From: Parazoarcus communis
Lineage (GTDB): Bacteria > Pseudomonadota > Gammaproteobacteria > Burkholderiales > Rhodocyclaceae
Direction of reading: 5' to 3'
Assembly: GCF_003111645.1 (NCBI RefSeq)
Contig: NZ_CP022187.1
Coordinates: 992,001 to 1,056,000 of the forward strand
Length of the DNA stretch: 64,000 bases
In this document: positions 19,211 through 28,207 of the stretch, piece after piece
How positions within the stretch are numbered: position 1 is the first letter of the stretch
Layout of the letters: each line of letters starts with the position of its first letter
Position numbers and translations under genes: made by a program
Notes under the pieces: generated by a model
Databases searched by the model: none
The model's input: the letters and a program-made list of their open reading frames with translations, nothing else
Told to the model about the DNA's origin: nothing

Positions 19211-20040
19211 GCCTTGTCGTACAAGGGCTCGACGTTGACAACCTGGCCCTCAAATCGCTCGCCAAGCTGACCGGCGCGCGGGCGATCGAGCAGATCACGC
19301 CGCAGGCGTTTCGCCTGTGCGGTGCGCAGTCCGACCCCGGCGTGCCCACGCATTGTGCGCACGCCGCGCTGGACTGGGCCTGGGTTGCTGAAGATCGCCG
19401 GCTGGGCGATTTCGGCCTGTTCGTGACCGACATGGACTCGACGCTGATCAACATCGAGTGCATTGATGAGATCGCCGACATGCAGGGCCTGAAGGCTCAG
19501 GTTGCCGAGATCACCGAAGCCGCCATGCGCGGCGAGCTGGATTTTCGCGAATCGCTGACCCGCCGCGTGGCGCTGCTGCGTGGCCTGCCGGAAGATGCGC
19601 TGACGAAAGTCTACGAGCAACGGCTTCAGCTCAATCCAGGCGCCGAGCGCCTGATGCGCGGGCTCAAGCAGGCCGGCATCCGCACCATGCTGGTGTCGGG
19701 CGGCTTCACCTACTTCACCGAGCGCCTCAAGCAACGCTTGGGCTTTGACTACGCCTGGGCAAACGAACTCGAAGTTGAAGGTGGTTACCTGACCGGCCGG
19801 GTGACCGGCGACATCGTCGATGGCAATGCCAAGGCCGAGCATCTCGAGCGCACGCGCGACGCACTTGGGCTGAACGCCGAACAGGTGATTTGCGCGGGCG
19901 ACGGCGCCAATGACATTCCGATGTTCCAGGCCGCAGGGTTTGGCGTCGCCTATCGTGCCAAACCGGTGTTGCGTGCCGAGGCGAACTGCTGCTTCGACCA
20001 CGTCGGCCTTGACGGCATCCTGGCCTTGTTCCCTGCCTGA
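19207..20040 (+). CDS. serB: Phosphoserine phosphatase SerB
   Basis: A HAD-superfamily phosphatase that makes L-serine from phosphoserine, the last step of serine synthesis. The catalytic DMDST motif has D75 as nucleophile and D77 as acid/base. Further HAD motifs are LVSGGFTYF, the Lys in GNAKAEH, and GDGANDIPM. The N-terminal 70 residues are a short alpha/beta region rather than an obvious full ACT domain. Length (277) fits proteobacterial SerB. It overlaps aroG by 4 nt, tying serine supply to aromatic synthesis; serine is the co-substrate of tryptophan synthase, a plausible but inferred rationale. It converges on the M14 peptidase gene with a 73-base gap and no clear terminator. Confidence 0.95.
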   Translation: MSLVVQGLDVDNLALKSLAKLTGARAIEQITPQAFRLCGAQSDPGVPTHCAHAALDWAWVAEDRRLGDFGLFVTDMDSTLINIECIDEIADMQGLKAQVAEITEAAMRGELDFRESLTRRVALLRGLPEDALTKVYEQRLQLNPGAERLMRGLKQAGIRTMLVSGGFTYFTERLKQRLGFDYAWANELEVEGGYLTGRVTGDIVDGNAKAEHLERTRDALGLNAEQVICAGDGANDIPMFQAAGFGVAYRAKPVLRAEANCCFDHVGLDGILALFPA

Positions 20041-20113
20041 CGCTCCTCCGCTCTGGCAGCCTGCTGACACGCCCCGCCAAGGCCGAAAGCAGGTTTCCAG
20101 ACTGTGATCCGCG

Positions 20114-21244
20114 TCAGCCTTCTGCCGCCACGTGGCTGAGGATCGGGTTCAGCATTGCGCCTCCAAGGCGGCGGCTGCGAGCGCCGTTCCAGCCGGTCTG
20201 TCCATCAGGCATGTTGGCGTTGTCCTTGAACGGCATCTCCAGCGTCAGGGACACGCAGCCAAAACGGTGCGCCACCCACTTGCTGGCGAGTGTCAGCATT
20301 TCCTCGCCGAAGCGTCCATTCACGTAACCGTGCTCGGTTTGAAAGTCCGGGCTGACAGCCAGCAGGCCCTCAATGAACCGCGCCTGTTGCGCGGCCATTT
20401 CGGTGGTGAATCCGGGCACCTCGTCAGCGGTGGCGAGGAACACATAGGGCAGTGACTCGTCGCCGTGGATGTCGAGAAAGAGTTCGCAGCCGGTCTCTTC
20501 CATCGCCTGCCGTACCAGATGGACTTCGGGGCTCATGAGCGGGTCGGGCGTGCGCCATTCGCGGTTCAGGTTACGACCGGCGGCATTGGTGCGCAGGTTT
20601 CCGCGCACCGCACCGTCCGGGTTCATGTTTGGCACGATGTAGAGGACTGCATGCTCGCGAATCTTGCGTGCGACCGGTTCGGCGCTGTCGAGCAGGCGCT
20701 TCAGCAGGCCCTCGATGAACCACTCGGCCATCGACTCCCCCGGATGCTGGCGCGCAATGATCCACACCGGCTTGCGCCCCGCCACCGGACGTCCGACCAC
20801 CACCACATCGAGGTCGCGCCCTTCCACGCTCGTGCCAAGGTTCTGCACGGTTGCATAAGGCGACATTTCCGCCCAGCTGATCAGTTCCAGATGGCGTTCA
20901 TGTGAATACGGCTCGAAATAGGCGTAGTAAATGATGTCGCGCTCGGGCGTGTGCTCGACCACGAGCTCGCCGTTCTCGTAACAGGTGCCGGACACCCGGA
21001 ACCAGTTCTTGCGGTCGTAGTACGCAACACAGCGATAGTCCGGCCACCCTTCCGGATAGGCCGCATCCGCCGCGTTCTCGAACACCATCCGCACGGGCTT
21101 CCCACCCGCATCGTGCAGACGGAAGTGGAACCACTGGCGGAAATCCGCTGCGTTATCCGCACGCAGCCGCAGCCGGATGTTCTGCGGATCCTCGATGCTG
21201 ACGACTTCGATTGAGCCCGAATCGAAGCTGGAACTGATCTTCAT
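20114..21244 (-). CDS. M14-family carboxypeptidase, cytosolic-carboxypeptidase-like
   Basis: A predicted zinc carboxypeptidase of the CCP/AGBL (M14D-like) group. The N-terminal 130 residues form the CCP-type beta-sandwich domain. The catalytic part has the zinc ligands H167 and E170 in RQHPGES and H260 in LDIHGDE, an NMNPDG motif, the NLNREW motif and the catalytic glutamate in TLEMPFKD. There is no signal peptide, so it should be cytoplasmic. The start MKISSSFDSG (ATG 21244) was chosen; the frame stays open further upstream but would run into the yaaA coding region and is not conserved in character. Eukaryotic relatives remove glutamate from tubulin tails; the bacterial substrate is unknown. 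It lies 70 bases downstream of yaaA on the same strand. Confidence 0.9.
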   Translation of the reverse strand: MKISSSFDSGSIEVVSIEDPQNIRLRLRADNAADFRQWFHFRLHDAGGKPVRMVFENAADAAYPEGWPDYRCVAYYDRKNWFRVSGTCYENGELVVEHTPERDIIYYAYFEPYSHERHLELISWAEMSPYATVQNLGTSVEGRDLDVVVVGRPVAGRKPVWIIARQHPGESMAEWFIEGLLKRLLDSAEPVARKIREHAVLYIVPNMNPDGAVRGNLRTNAAGRNLNREWRTPDPLMSPEVHLVRQAMEETGCELFLDIHGDESLPYVFLATADEVPGFTTEMAAQQARFIEGLLAVSPDFQTEHGYVNGRFGEEMLTLASKWVAHRFGCVSLTLEMPFKDNANMPDGQTGWNGARSRRLGGAMLNPILSHVAAEG

Positions 21245-21314
21245 GCTTTCTCCATCCTGTGGCGCGGCCGGATGCATGCCGTCGCGCGGTTCAATCCAGA
21301 CCGCCGTGCTTCTC

Positions 21315-22100
21315 TCAGTCCACGCGTCGCCGGAACACCCAGGTGTCTGCGTCCGAGGCCTCGGCGGCAAAAGCGTAGCCCTCAGCGTCGAACTTGCGCA
21401 GGGCGTCGACGTCCTCGGCACGATGGGTGATCGCATATCGGCTCATGAGGCCGCGCGCGCGCTTGGCATAGAAGCTGATGATCTTGTAGCGCCCCGCCTT
21501 CCAGTCTTCAAACACCGGAGTGACCACCCGGCCTTGCAGCTGCTTGCGGCGTACCGACTTGAAGTACTCCTCGGACGCGAGATTCACCAGCACCCGTTCG
21601 CGTCCGGCCTCTTCTTCACGCGCCAGCAGGGCGTTCAGCTCGTCGGTGATGCGGTTGCCCCAGAAGGCGTAGAGATCCTTGCCGTGCGCGTTTGCCAGCT
21701 TCGTGCCCATCTCGAGGCGATAGGGCTGCATCAGATCCATCGGCCGCAGCACGCCATACAGCCCGGACAGGATCCGCAGATGCGCCTGCGCCCAATCCAG
21801 GTCTGCGGGTGACAGCGAGGCCGCATCGAGCCCCTCATACACATCACCATTGAAGGCCAGCACCGCCTGCTTGGCGTTGTCGGGCGAAAACGGACGCGTC
21901 CAGCTCGTGTAGCGGGCAACGTTGAGACTGGCGAGCTGATCGGAAAGCTTCATCAGCTGGGCAACCTCGGCCGGTGTGCGCTGACGCAGGATGTCGATCA
22001 GTTCAGATGCCTGATCGAGGAAGTCGGGCTGACTGTGAGTGGCAACAACCGGGGGGGTCTCGTAGTCGAGCGCCTTGGCGGGAGAGATGACGAAGATCAT
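21315..22100 (-). CDS. yaaA: Peroxide stress protein YaaA (DUF328/UPF0246)
   Basis: A cytoplasmic protein of 261 residues that in E. coli limits intracellular free iron during hydrogen peroxide stress and binds DNA. The family signature is visible: N-terminal [14 protein letters not shown], central [21 protein letters not shown], and later [11 protein letters not shown] and [13 protein letters not shown]. The start at 22100 fits the family N-terminus exactly; an in-frame upstream start at 22160 would add 20 uncharacteristic residues. It is divergent from the biotin operon, sharing a gap of 107 bases, and may be co-transcribed with the M14 peptidase gene. Confidence 0.94.
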   Translation of the reverse strand: MIFVISPAKALDYETPPVVATHSQPDFLDQASELIDILRQRTPAEVAQLMKLSDQLASLNVARYTSWTRPFSPDNAKQAVLAFNGDVYEGLDAASLSPADLDWAQAHLRILSGLYGVLRPMDLMQPYRLEMGTKLANAHGKDLYAFWGNRITDELNALLAREEEAGRERVLVNLASEEYFKSVRRKQLQGRVVTPVFEDWKAGRYKIISFYAKRARGLMSRYAITHRAEDVDALRKFDAEGYAFAAEASDADTWVFRRRVD

Positions 22101-22149
22101 GGTACAGCTCAAATGAATCGAGACCCCGATCTTAGCAAATCCGTCCGGT

Positions 22150-22178
22150 TTGACACGCACTGCCTGATTACGCAGTAT
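22150..22178 (+). promoter_or_regulatory. Candidate sigma-70 promoter of the biotin operon
   Basis: A perfect -35 TTGACA (22150-22155) and a weak -10 CAGTAT (22173-22178) are separated by 17 bases, 30 bases before the bioA ATG. No inverted repeat resembling the enterobacterial BirA operator is evident around it. The TTG at 22178 lies inside this promoter, which argues against its use as the bioA start. Confidence 0.45.
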
Positions 22179-22207
22179 TGACCGGTTTCGCTTTTCACCG
22201 AGTCTCG

Positions 22208-23554
22208 ATGTCCGTTCATTCTCCTCTCCTTACCCGCTCACTCGCTGCCGTATGGCATCCTTGCACGCAGATGAAGCAGCACGAGACGCTGCCGCTGATC
22301 CCGATCGTGCGCGGAGAAGGTCCCTGGCTGATTGATGCCGACGGCCGGCGGCTGCTCGACGGCATCAGCTCGTGGTGGGTAAACCTCTTCGGACATTGCA
22401 ATCCTCGCATCAACGAGCCGCTGCGTGCGCAGCTGGAAACACTCGAGCACGTGATGCTTGCCGGCTTCACTCATCCACCGGTCGTAGAGCTCTCAGAGCG
22501 GCTGGCTGCACTCACCGGACACCGCCTTGGTCACGCCTTCTACGCGTCCGACGGTGCTTCGGCGACCGAGATCGCGCTGAAGATGAGCATGCATAGCTGG
22601 CGCAACCGCGGTCGCCCGGGCAAGACCCGCTTCGTCAGCCTGGCGGGCAGCTACCATGGGGAGACCGTAGGTGCGCTTGCAGTGACCGATGTGGCAATCT
22701 TTCGCGATGCCTACGCCCCGCTGGTGAGAATGGCGAGCACGGTACCGTGCCCCGACGCGCGCCTCGCGTCATCGGGTGAAGATCCCGTCGACCTTGCTCG
22801 CCGCGCAGCGTCAGCACTGGAAGCCTGTCTCGCCGAAAGTCACGACGAGATTGCAGCCCTGATCGTCGAGCCCCTCGTGCAGGGGGCGGCAGGCATGGTG
22901 ATGTATGACCCGGAATACCTGCGCCTCGCACGCGCACTGTGCAATCGCTACGACGTACATCTGATCGCTGACGAGATCGCCGTCGGCTGCGGGCGTACCG
23001 GCAGCTTCTTCGCCTGGGAACAGGTTGCAGACTCGACGCATGAAACCGGCGGCGACTGGCCGGATTTCATCTGCCTGTCCAAAGGCATTTCCGGCGGATA
23101 TCTGCCCTTGTCCCTGGTGCTCAGCACCGATGCCGTCTATGACAGCTTTTACGCCGACAGCAGCGCGCGCGCGTTCCTGCACTCGCACTCTTACACCGGC
23201 AACCCGCTGGCCTGCCGTGCCGCCCTCGCCACGCTCGACCTCTTCGAGCAGGACGATGTAATCGTTGCAAACAGGACTCGTTCGGCGCTGCTCGGGAAGC
23301 TGGCCCACGAGCGCTTCGGCTCACGGCCGGAGGTCGAACACCTGCGACAACGCGGCATGATCCTGGCGTTTGATGTGAAAACCGCGATGAAAGACTTTTC
23401 GACGCGCTTCTTCCGCGCAGCGCTCGATCACGGTGTGCTGCTGCGCCCCATCGGCAACACGGTGTATTTCATGCCGCCCTACGTTGTCGAAGAGACCGAA
23501 CTGCGGCACCTTATCAACGGTGCAGCCGCTGCGCTCGATGCAGCTCTCGTCTGA
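22208..23554 (+). CDS. bioA: Adenosylmethionine-8-amino-7-oxononanoate aminotransferase BioA
   Basis: A PLP enzyme that uses SAM as amino donor to turn KAPA into DAPA in biotin synthesis. The 448-residue protein has the class III aminotransferase layout: [11 protein letters not shown] near the N-terminus, the [13 protein letters not shown] segment, [21 protein letters not shown] (PLP-binding Asp) and the Schiff-base lysine in [13 protein letters not shown] 22208 is preferred over TTG 22178, which would overlap the promoter. It is the first gene of a tightly packed bioA-F-H-C-D operon; bioF starts 4 bases after its stop. Confidence 0.97.
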   Translation: MSVHSPLLTRSLAAVWHPCTQMKQHETLPLIPIVRGEGPWLIDADGRRLLDGISSWWVNLFGHCNPRINEPLRAQLETLEHVMLAGFTHPPVVELSERLAALTGHRLGHAFYASDGASATEIALKMSMHSWRNRGRPGKTRFVSLAGSYHGETVGALAVTDVAIFRDAYAPLVRMASTVPCPDARLASSGEDPVDLARRAASALEACLAESHDEIAALIVEPLVQGAAGMVMYDPEYLRLARALCNRYDVHLIADEIAVGCGRTGSFFAWEQVADSTHETGGDWPDFICLSKGISGGYLPLSLVLSTDAVYDSFYADSSARAFLHSHSYTGNPLACRAALATLDLFEQDDVIVANRTRSALLGKLAHERFGSRPEVEHLRQRGMILAFDVKTAMKDFSTRFFRAALDHGVLLRPIGNTVYFMPPYVVEETELRHLINGAAAALDAALV

Positions 23555-23558
23555 ACAC

Positions 23559-24722
23559 ATGACTCAGCTCGATCTCCTGCGCGACGATCTGCGTGATCTG
23601 GAGCAGGCACACCTGATGCGACAGCGACGCAACAACGCGCTGCCGTGCGCGCCACTTGCGGTGGTCGATGGACGTGAGATGCTCGCCTTCTGCAGCAATG
23701 ACTACCTCGGTCTGGCCGGCGATCCTGCACTTGCAGATGCGCTTGCCGAGGGTGCGCAACGCTGGGGCGCAGGGTCGGGTGCCTCACACCTCGTCAGCGG
23801 CCACTACGATGTTCAGCACACGCTCGAACAAGGCCTCGCCAGCTTCATCGGCTGTGAGCGGGCGCTTTACTTCTCGACCGGCTACATGGCCAACAGTGGG
23901 GTGATACCGGCACTGGTGGGACGTGGTGGTGCAGTATTCGCTGACCGTCTCAACCATGCCTCTCTGGTCGATGGCATGTTGCTGTCGCGGGCGGAGACGC
24001 ACCGCTACCCGCACCTCGACCTCGCCGCACTCGAACGCATGCTGCAGGCGAGCACGGCCCGCCGCAAGCTGATTGCGACCGACAGCGTGTTCAGCATGGA
24101 CGGTGATGTTGCGCCGCTGCCCGACCTCCTCCGGCTCGCGGACACCTACGATGCCTGGCTGATGGTGGATGACGCGCATGGTTTCGGCGTACTGGGTCCG
24201 AACGGACGTGGTGCGGTGGCAGAGGCTGGCATAGCATCCTGGCGCCTGATCCTGATTGGCACCCTGGGCAAGGCAGCGGGTGTCTCGGGCGCCTTCGTTG
24301 CCGGGCAGACCGAGCTTGTCGAATGGCTGATGCAGAAGGCTCGGACTTACATCTTCACTACGGGTGCGCCACCGGCGCTGGCGCATGCACTTCTTTGCAG
24401 TCTGGAACTCATCTTGAATGGCGATGAACGCAGGACACATCTTGAGCATTTGATCGCATTGTTTCGCGGTCGATTGCAGCTGAAACGCTGGCAGCTGATG
24501 CCGTCGAGAACGCCAATCCAGCCCATTCGGGTCGGCGACAACGCAGAAGCACTCGCGCTGGCCCGGGCGCTGTGGGACGAAGGACTCTGGGTGCCGGCGA
24601 TCAGACCTCCCACCGTGCCCGTAGGCAGCGCGCGCCTGCGAATCTCGCTCTCTGCTGCCCATACCGAATCCGATGTTGAACGACTGGCATCAACGCTCAA
24701 CCGTCTGGAACACAGCCTATGA
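23559..24722 (+). CDS. bioF: 8-Amino-7-oxononanoate synthase BioF
   Basis: A PLP-dependent acyltransferase that condenses pimeloyl-ACP with alanine to give KAPA. At 387 residues it matches E. coli BioF. Visible motifs are CSNDYLGLAGDP, GSGASHLVSGHY, DDAHGFGVLG and the PLP lysine in GTLGKAAGVSG. The start MTQLDLL (ATG 23559) follows the bioA stop by 4 bases; longer in-frame extensions would overlap bioA. The stop overlaps bioH (ATGA). Confidence 0.97.
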   Translation: MTQLDLLRDDLRDLEQAHLMRQRRNNALPCAPLAVVDGREMLAFCSNDYLGLAGDPALADALAEGAQRWGAGSGASHLVSGHYDVQHTLEQGLASFIGCERALYFSTGYMANSGVIPALVGRGGAVFADRLNHASLVDGMLLSRAETHRYPHLDLAALERMLQASTARRKLIATDSVFSMDGDVAPLPDLLRLADTYDAWLMVDDAHGFGVLGPNGRGAVAEAGIASWRLILIGTLGKAAGVSGAFVAGQTELVEWLMQKARTYIFTTGAPPALAHALLCSLELILNGDERRTHLEHLIALFRGRLQLKRWQLMPSRTPIQPIRVGDNAEALALARALWDEGLWVPAIRPPTVPVGSARLRISLSAAHTESDVERLASTLNRLEHSL

Positions 24723-25462
24723 ATGCATCCCCCTTGGTGTTCCTCCACGGATGGGCGATGACCCCCGCCGTGTGGCAGCCGTTGATCGCCAGGCTGAACA
24801 GCGGCAATGCGGTGTTTGCCCCTGAACTCCCCGGACATGGCGGCGCACCCGCCGCAGCGTCCGCGATCCTCCAGGCCTGGACCGATGCGATACAGGCCGC
24901 GCTGCCCGACGACGCGGTCGTCACTGGCTGGTCGCTTGGTGCCATGCTCGCTCTCGATCTCGCTGCCCGCTATCCGCACAAGGTATCGCGGCTGGCCCTG
25001 ATCGGCGCATCCCCAAAGTTCGTCAGCAGTGCCGACTGGCCATGCGGTTTGCCTCCAGACACCGTGTCGTCCTTTTTGTCCGGTTATGTCGCCGAGCCGC
25101 AGCCTACACTGAGGCGCTTTCTTGCCTTGCAGACGCTTGGCGACAGTGCTCGCCGCGGTCTCATGCCGATGCTGGAGCAATCTCAACAGGCACATCCTGA
25201 AGGTCGCGCCCAGCGTGCGCTTGCAGTCGGCCTCTCCATTCTGGCAGAAGCCGACTTGCGCCCGTCGGTCGCACAGGTCAAACAGCCGGTGCAACTCATC
25301 CACGGTGACGGCGATGCCCTGATGCCAGTCGCCGCAGCCCAGTGGCTTGCCCAGGCCCTCCCCAACGCAGGTGTCGAGATTGTGAGCGGCAGCGGCCACG
25401 CGCCGCTCCTTTCCCGCCCTGATCGCTGTGCCGAGCTGATCCGCGCGCTCGCCCATGACTGA
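24719..25462 (+). CDS. bioH: Pimeloyl-ACP methyl ester carboxylesterase BioH
   Basis: An alpha/beta hydrolase that removes the methyl group from pimeloyl-ACP methyl ester, ending the BioC-initiated fatty-acid detour that makes pimelate. The 247-residue product has the HGWAMTPAVW oxyanion region, the nucleophile elbow GWSLGAML, and the catalytic histidine in GSGHAPLL. It overlaps bioF by 4 nt and bioC by 8 nt. Presence of both bioC and bioH in one operon supports the assignment over a generic esterase. Confidence 0.95.
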   Translation: MNASPLVFLHGWAMTPAVWQPLIARLNSGNAVFAPELPGHGGAPAAASAILQAWTDAIQAALPDDAVVTGWSLGAMLALDLAARYPHKVSRLALIGASPKFVSSADWPCGLPPDTVSSFLSGYVAEPQPTLRRFLALQTLGDSARRGLMPMLEQSQQAHPEGRAQRALAVGLSILAEADLRPSVAQVKQPVQLIHGDGDALMPVAAAQWLAQALPNAGVEIVSGSGHAPLLSRPDRCAELIRALAHD

Positions 25463-26249
25463 GCAGCGCAAGCGCAAACGCGCGGTGCGATCCGCCTTTG
25501 ATCGCGCAGCCTCCACCTACGATGCCGCCGCCGCGGTACAGCGCGAAGCGTGCGCCCGGCTCCGAACTTTTGCCGATGCTCATTTGCTCGCGCATGAGGC
25601 GTCGCGGGTTGTGGATGCCGGTTGCGGCACCGGACACGCGCTCGCTGCATTGATGGAGCGCTTCCCGCAAGCCCAGCATATCGCGCTCGATTTTTCGCCG
25701 GCTATGCTTCTGCGCGCCTGTCAGAACGGTGCGAAGGCCCTCCCGCTCTGCGCAGACATTGAGCACCTGCCACTGCGAAATGCCAGCATCGACGTCATCT
25801 GGTCGAGCCTCGCCGTACAGTGGTGCAGCAGCGGGCACGTGGCAGCTGAGATCGCCCGTGTGCTCACGCCCGGCGGCATGGCATGGATCGCCACGCTCGG
25901 CCCTCGCACCCTGCACGAACTGAGCGACGCCTTTGCCCAAATCGACGATGTCGCACATGTGATTCGTTTTCAAGACGCCACACACTGGCGCAGCGCTGCC
26001 GAGCAGGCAGGGCTGGAAACGCTGGCAGTTGAACAAAGTGACATTGCCGGGCTCGCGGCTGATCTGCGCAGTTTGCTGCGTGACATCAAGGCGATCGGCG
26101 CACACACACTGGACGATCGCCGCCGGCAGCCCCTTGGCAAGTCCGCATGGTGGACGCTTCAGTGCGCGTATGAGAAATGGCGCCGGGCAGACGACCAGCT
26201 CCCCGCCACCTATGACCTGATCCTGATCGCACTGAGGAAACCTGCATGA
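25455..26249 (+). CDS. bioC: Malonyl-ACP O-methyltransferase BioC
   Basis: A SAM-dependent methyltransferase that caps malonyl-ACP as its methyl ester so that fatty acid synthase can elongate it to pimeloyl-ACP. The 264-residue protein begins with the family-typical basic segment and AFDRAASTYDAAAAVQ, then motif I DAGCGTGHAL, LDFSPAML and a WSSLAVQWC segment. It overlaps bioH by 8 nt and bioD by 4 nt. Context in the biotin operon makes the specific assignment firm. Confidence 0.96.
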   Translation: MTEQRKRKRAVRSAFDRAASTYDAAAAVQREACARLRTFADAHLLAHEASRVVDAGCGTGHALAALMERFPQAQHIALDFSPAMLLRACQNGAKALPLCADIEHLPLRNASIDVIWSSLAVQWCSSGHVAAEIARVLTPGGMAWIATLGPRTLHELSDAFAQIDDVAHVIRFQDATHWRSAAEQAGLETLAVEQSDIAGLAADLRSLLRDIKAIGAHTLDDRRRQPLGKSAWWTLQCAYEKWRRADDQLPATYDLILIALRKPA

Positions 26250-26923
26250 ATGAATCCCGCGCCTGGTTCGTAGCTGGCACAGATACCGGCATCGGCAAGA
26301 CCTTTGCCACCGCCGCGCTGATTCACGCGGCCCGCAAGCAGGGCCATCGGACGCTCGGCATGAAGCCGATCGCAGCGGGCGCCGAGCTGGTTGGCAGTGA
26401 GCGGATTAACGAAGACGCGGCCCTCCTGCGTGCGGCGGGCAGCTTCGATCCGGGTCTCGGGCTGATCAATCCATACTGCCTGATGGCGCCAATTGCACCG
26501 CATATCGCAGCCGCAGAAGAAGGCGTTTCAATCGAGCCCGGTCGCGTCATCGACTGTTTCAATACTCTCAGCGCTGCTGCGGACCGGATCTTCGTCGAGG
26601 GCGTGGGCGGATTTCGCGTACCGCTCGGGCCCGCATATGACACCGCAGATCTCGCCAGTGATCTCGGACTTCCCGTCATTCTCGTTGTTGGTCTGCGCCT
26701 GGGGTGCATCAGCCATTCGCTGCTGACGATCGATGCAATCCTGGGCCGCGGCCTCAGCCTGGCAGGCTGGGTGGCGAACTGTATTGATCCCACCATGCTG
26801 CGCAGGGAGGGGAATATCGACAGCCTGCGAACACGGATTGATGCACCCCTGCTCGCCCGACTGCCCTTCGTCGAGGGCGGCGATGCGTCGTCGGTCTCAC
26901 ACCTGTGTACGTTACCGGGTTGA
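26246..26923 (+). CDS. bioD: ATP-dependent dethiobiotin synthetase BioD
   Basis: It closes the ureido ring of DAPA with carbon dioxide and ATP to make dethiobiotin. The 225-residue protein has the modified P-loop AGTDTGIGKTFAT near the N-terminus, MKPIAAGAE, and the EGVGGFRVPL motif. It is the last gene of the operon and converges on the RNA methyltransferase gene with an 11-base gap, so the two transcripts must overlap or terminate inside the neighbours. bioB is not in this window. Confidence 0.96.
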   Translation: MNESRAWFVAGTDTGIGKTFATAALIHAARKQGHRTLGMKPIAAGAELVGSERINEDAALLRAAGSFDPGLGLINPYCLMAPIAPHIAAAEEGVSIEPGRVIDCFNTLSAAADRIFVEGVGGFRVPLGPAYDTADLASDLGLPVILVVGLRLGCISHSLLTIDAILGRGLSLAGWVANCIDPTMLRREGNIDSLRTRIDAPLLARLPFVEGGDASSVSHLCTLPG

Positions 26924-26934
26924 TTCTTTGGCGA

Positions 26935-27738
26935 TCAGTTGTCGCTTGCGCGTGCAAACTCGCGCTGACGCATCTGCTCAAACAGACAGACCGCCGCCGC
27001 CGCTCCAACATTGAGCGATTCCACCCCCTCGGCCATCGGAATGGTCACGATCTGGTCGGCCCGTCGCTGCAGCGCTGGCGAGACGCCCTGCCCTTCAGCA
27101 CCAAAGAGCCAGGCAATTGACCCAGCGAGATCGAGTGCGTAGAGCGGGCGGGCGCCGGCGCTGAGGCCGGTGGCCAATACCCTGCCGGGAAAGCTGGCAA
27201 GCGAGGTCAGTGCATCCACCTGCTCGTTCAGCTCAAGTTTGAAATGTGCGCCCATGCCGGCGCGGAGTACGCGCGGTGACCACGCCTGTGCGCAACCGGG
27301 CGTCAGCCAGGCTGTCCGGATGCCGGCCGCAGCGGCCGTGCGCAGAATCGTGCCAAGATTTCCGGGGTCCTGCACGGCGTCGAGCACGATTACCGAGGTC
27401 GTGCCTGTCGGCGCTGCAGTCTGAGCCGGCACATCAATGAGCGCGAGAACGCCCGACGGGCTGTCAACCGGGCTGACGTGGGCAAATACGGGGTCTGTGA
27501 GTTGGGTCAGCGATGTAGCGGACGGCAGCTCATCGACGAGCGTCGCGATCTCGGCAGTGGCAAGACCAGTCTCGGAGACGAACACCGACTTCAGCGGCAT
27601 GCCTGCTTGCAGCGCAGCCTCGATCAGATGCGCGCCGTCGAGCACGGTTTCGCCATGCTTGCGCCGGTCCCGTGCGCTACCTGCCAGCGCATGAAGATGC
27701 TTGACGCGGGGGTTATCGCGAGAGCTCAGCCGTTCCAC
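26935..27738 (-). CDS. TrmH/SpoU-family RNA 2'-O-methyltransferase
   Basis: A SPOUT-class rRNA or tRNA ribose methyltransferase. The N-terminal part (about 1-95) is a substrate-binding domain like that of RlmB-type enzymes. The C-terminal knot domain has the three SpoU motifs: DPGNLGTILRTAAAAG, LFGAEGQG and IPMAEGVESLNVGAAAAV. Length is 267 residues. The start is GTG at 27738; no ATG is available before the conserved start. It follows a CopD-like gene by 13 bases on the same strand and so may be the last gene of the long lpx-rnhB operon. The modified nucleotide cannot be assigned from sequence. Confidence 0.9.
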   Translation of the reverse strand: MERLSSRDNPRVKHLHALAGSARDRRKHGETVLDGAHLIEAALQAGMPLKSVFVSETGLATAEIATLVDELPSATSLTQLTDPVFAHVSPVDSPSGVLALIDVPAQTAAPTGTTSVIVLDAVQDPGNLGTILRTAAAAGIRTAWLTPGCAQAWSPRVLRAGMGAHFKLELNEQVDALTSLASFPGRVLATGLSAGARPLYALDLAGSIAWLFGAEGQGVSPALQRRADQIVTIPMAEGVESLNVGAAAAVCLFEQMRQREFARASDN

Positions 27739-27751
27739 GCCCGGATTCCGC

Positions 27752-28207
27752 TCAGAAAGCCAGGCCGAGCGTGGCGATTGCGGTGGTCAGCAGCCCAAGT
27801 CCGAGGTTAAAGCCCACACGCTGGCGGATCGTATTCATCGCCACCGCCGCGCGCGCCCAATCCTCATTGGCGACCGCCTGCTGCATCGAACGCCAGGGCC
27901 CGAACCAGATCGACGCAAACACCCCGATCATCACCATGCCGGTCAGCAGCATCACGTGCCACGCAAGTGGCGCCCGCGCAAAACCGGTTTCGATCAGCAT
28001 GCCAAAGCCAGACACCACGATCAGTGCAATCGAGATCCAGACCATTGGAAAAAAAGCGCGCAGCACCGCTGCCCACAATCCGAGACGGCGGTCCGGAGGC
28101 AGCTGCATCGCCGCAGGCCGGAGACAGAACCACGCAAACGCCATGCCCCCAACCCATACCACTACGCCGCAGACATGCAGGAAAAGCATCAGGTGGTGCA
28201 GCGTCAT
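27752..28207 (-). CDS. CopD-like small integral membrane protein
   Basis: A 151-residue inner-membrane protein with four predicted helices (about 5-25, 45-70, 80-100, 130-150). Histidines H4, H5 and H11 lie in the first helix, and the pattern [15 protein letters not shown] is typical of CopD/DUF2269-like proteins, which may bind copper or heme. The ATG overlaps the rnhB stop (ATGA), so it is translated from the same mRNA. A function in copper handling is only a family-level guess. Confidence 0.75.
   Translation of the reverse strand: MTLHHLMLFLHVCGVVVWVGGMAFAWFCLRPAAMQLPPDRRLGLWAAVLRAFFPMVWISIALIVVSGFGMLIETGFARAPLAWHVMLLTGMVMIGVFASIWFGPWRSMQQAVANEDWARAAVAMNTIRQRVGFNLGLGLLTTAIATLGLAF

Noticed and set aside
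22178-22207. TTG 22178 as bioA start
   Set aside because: It falls within the likely -10 region and adds ten residues not typical of BioA; ATG 22208 fits better.
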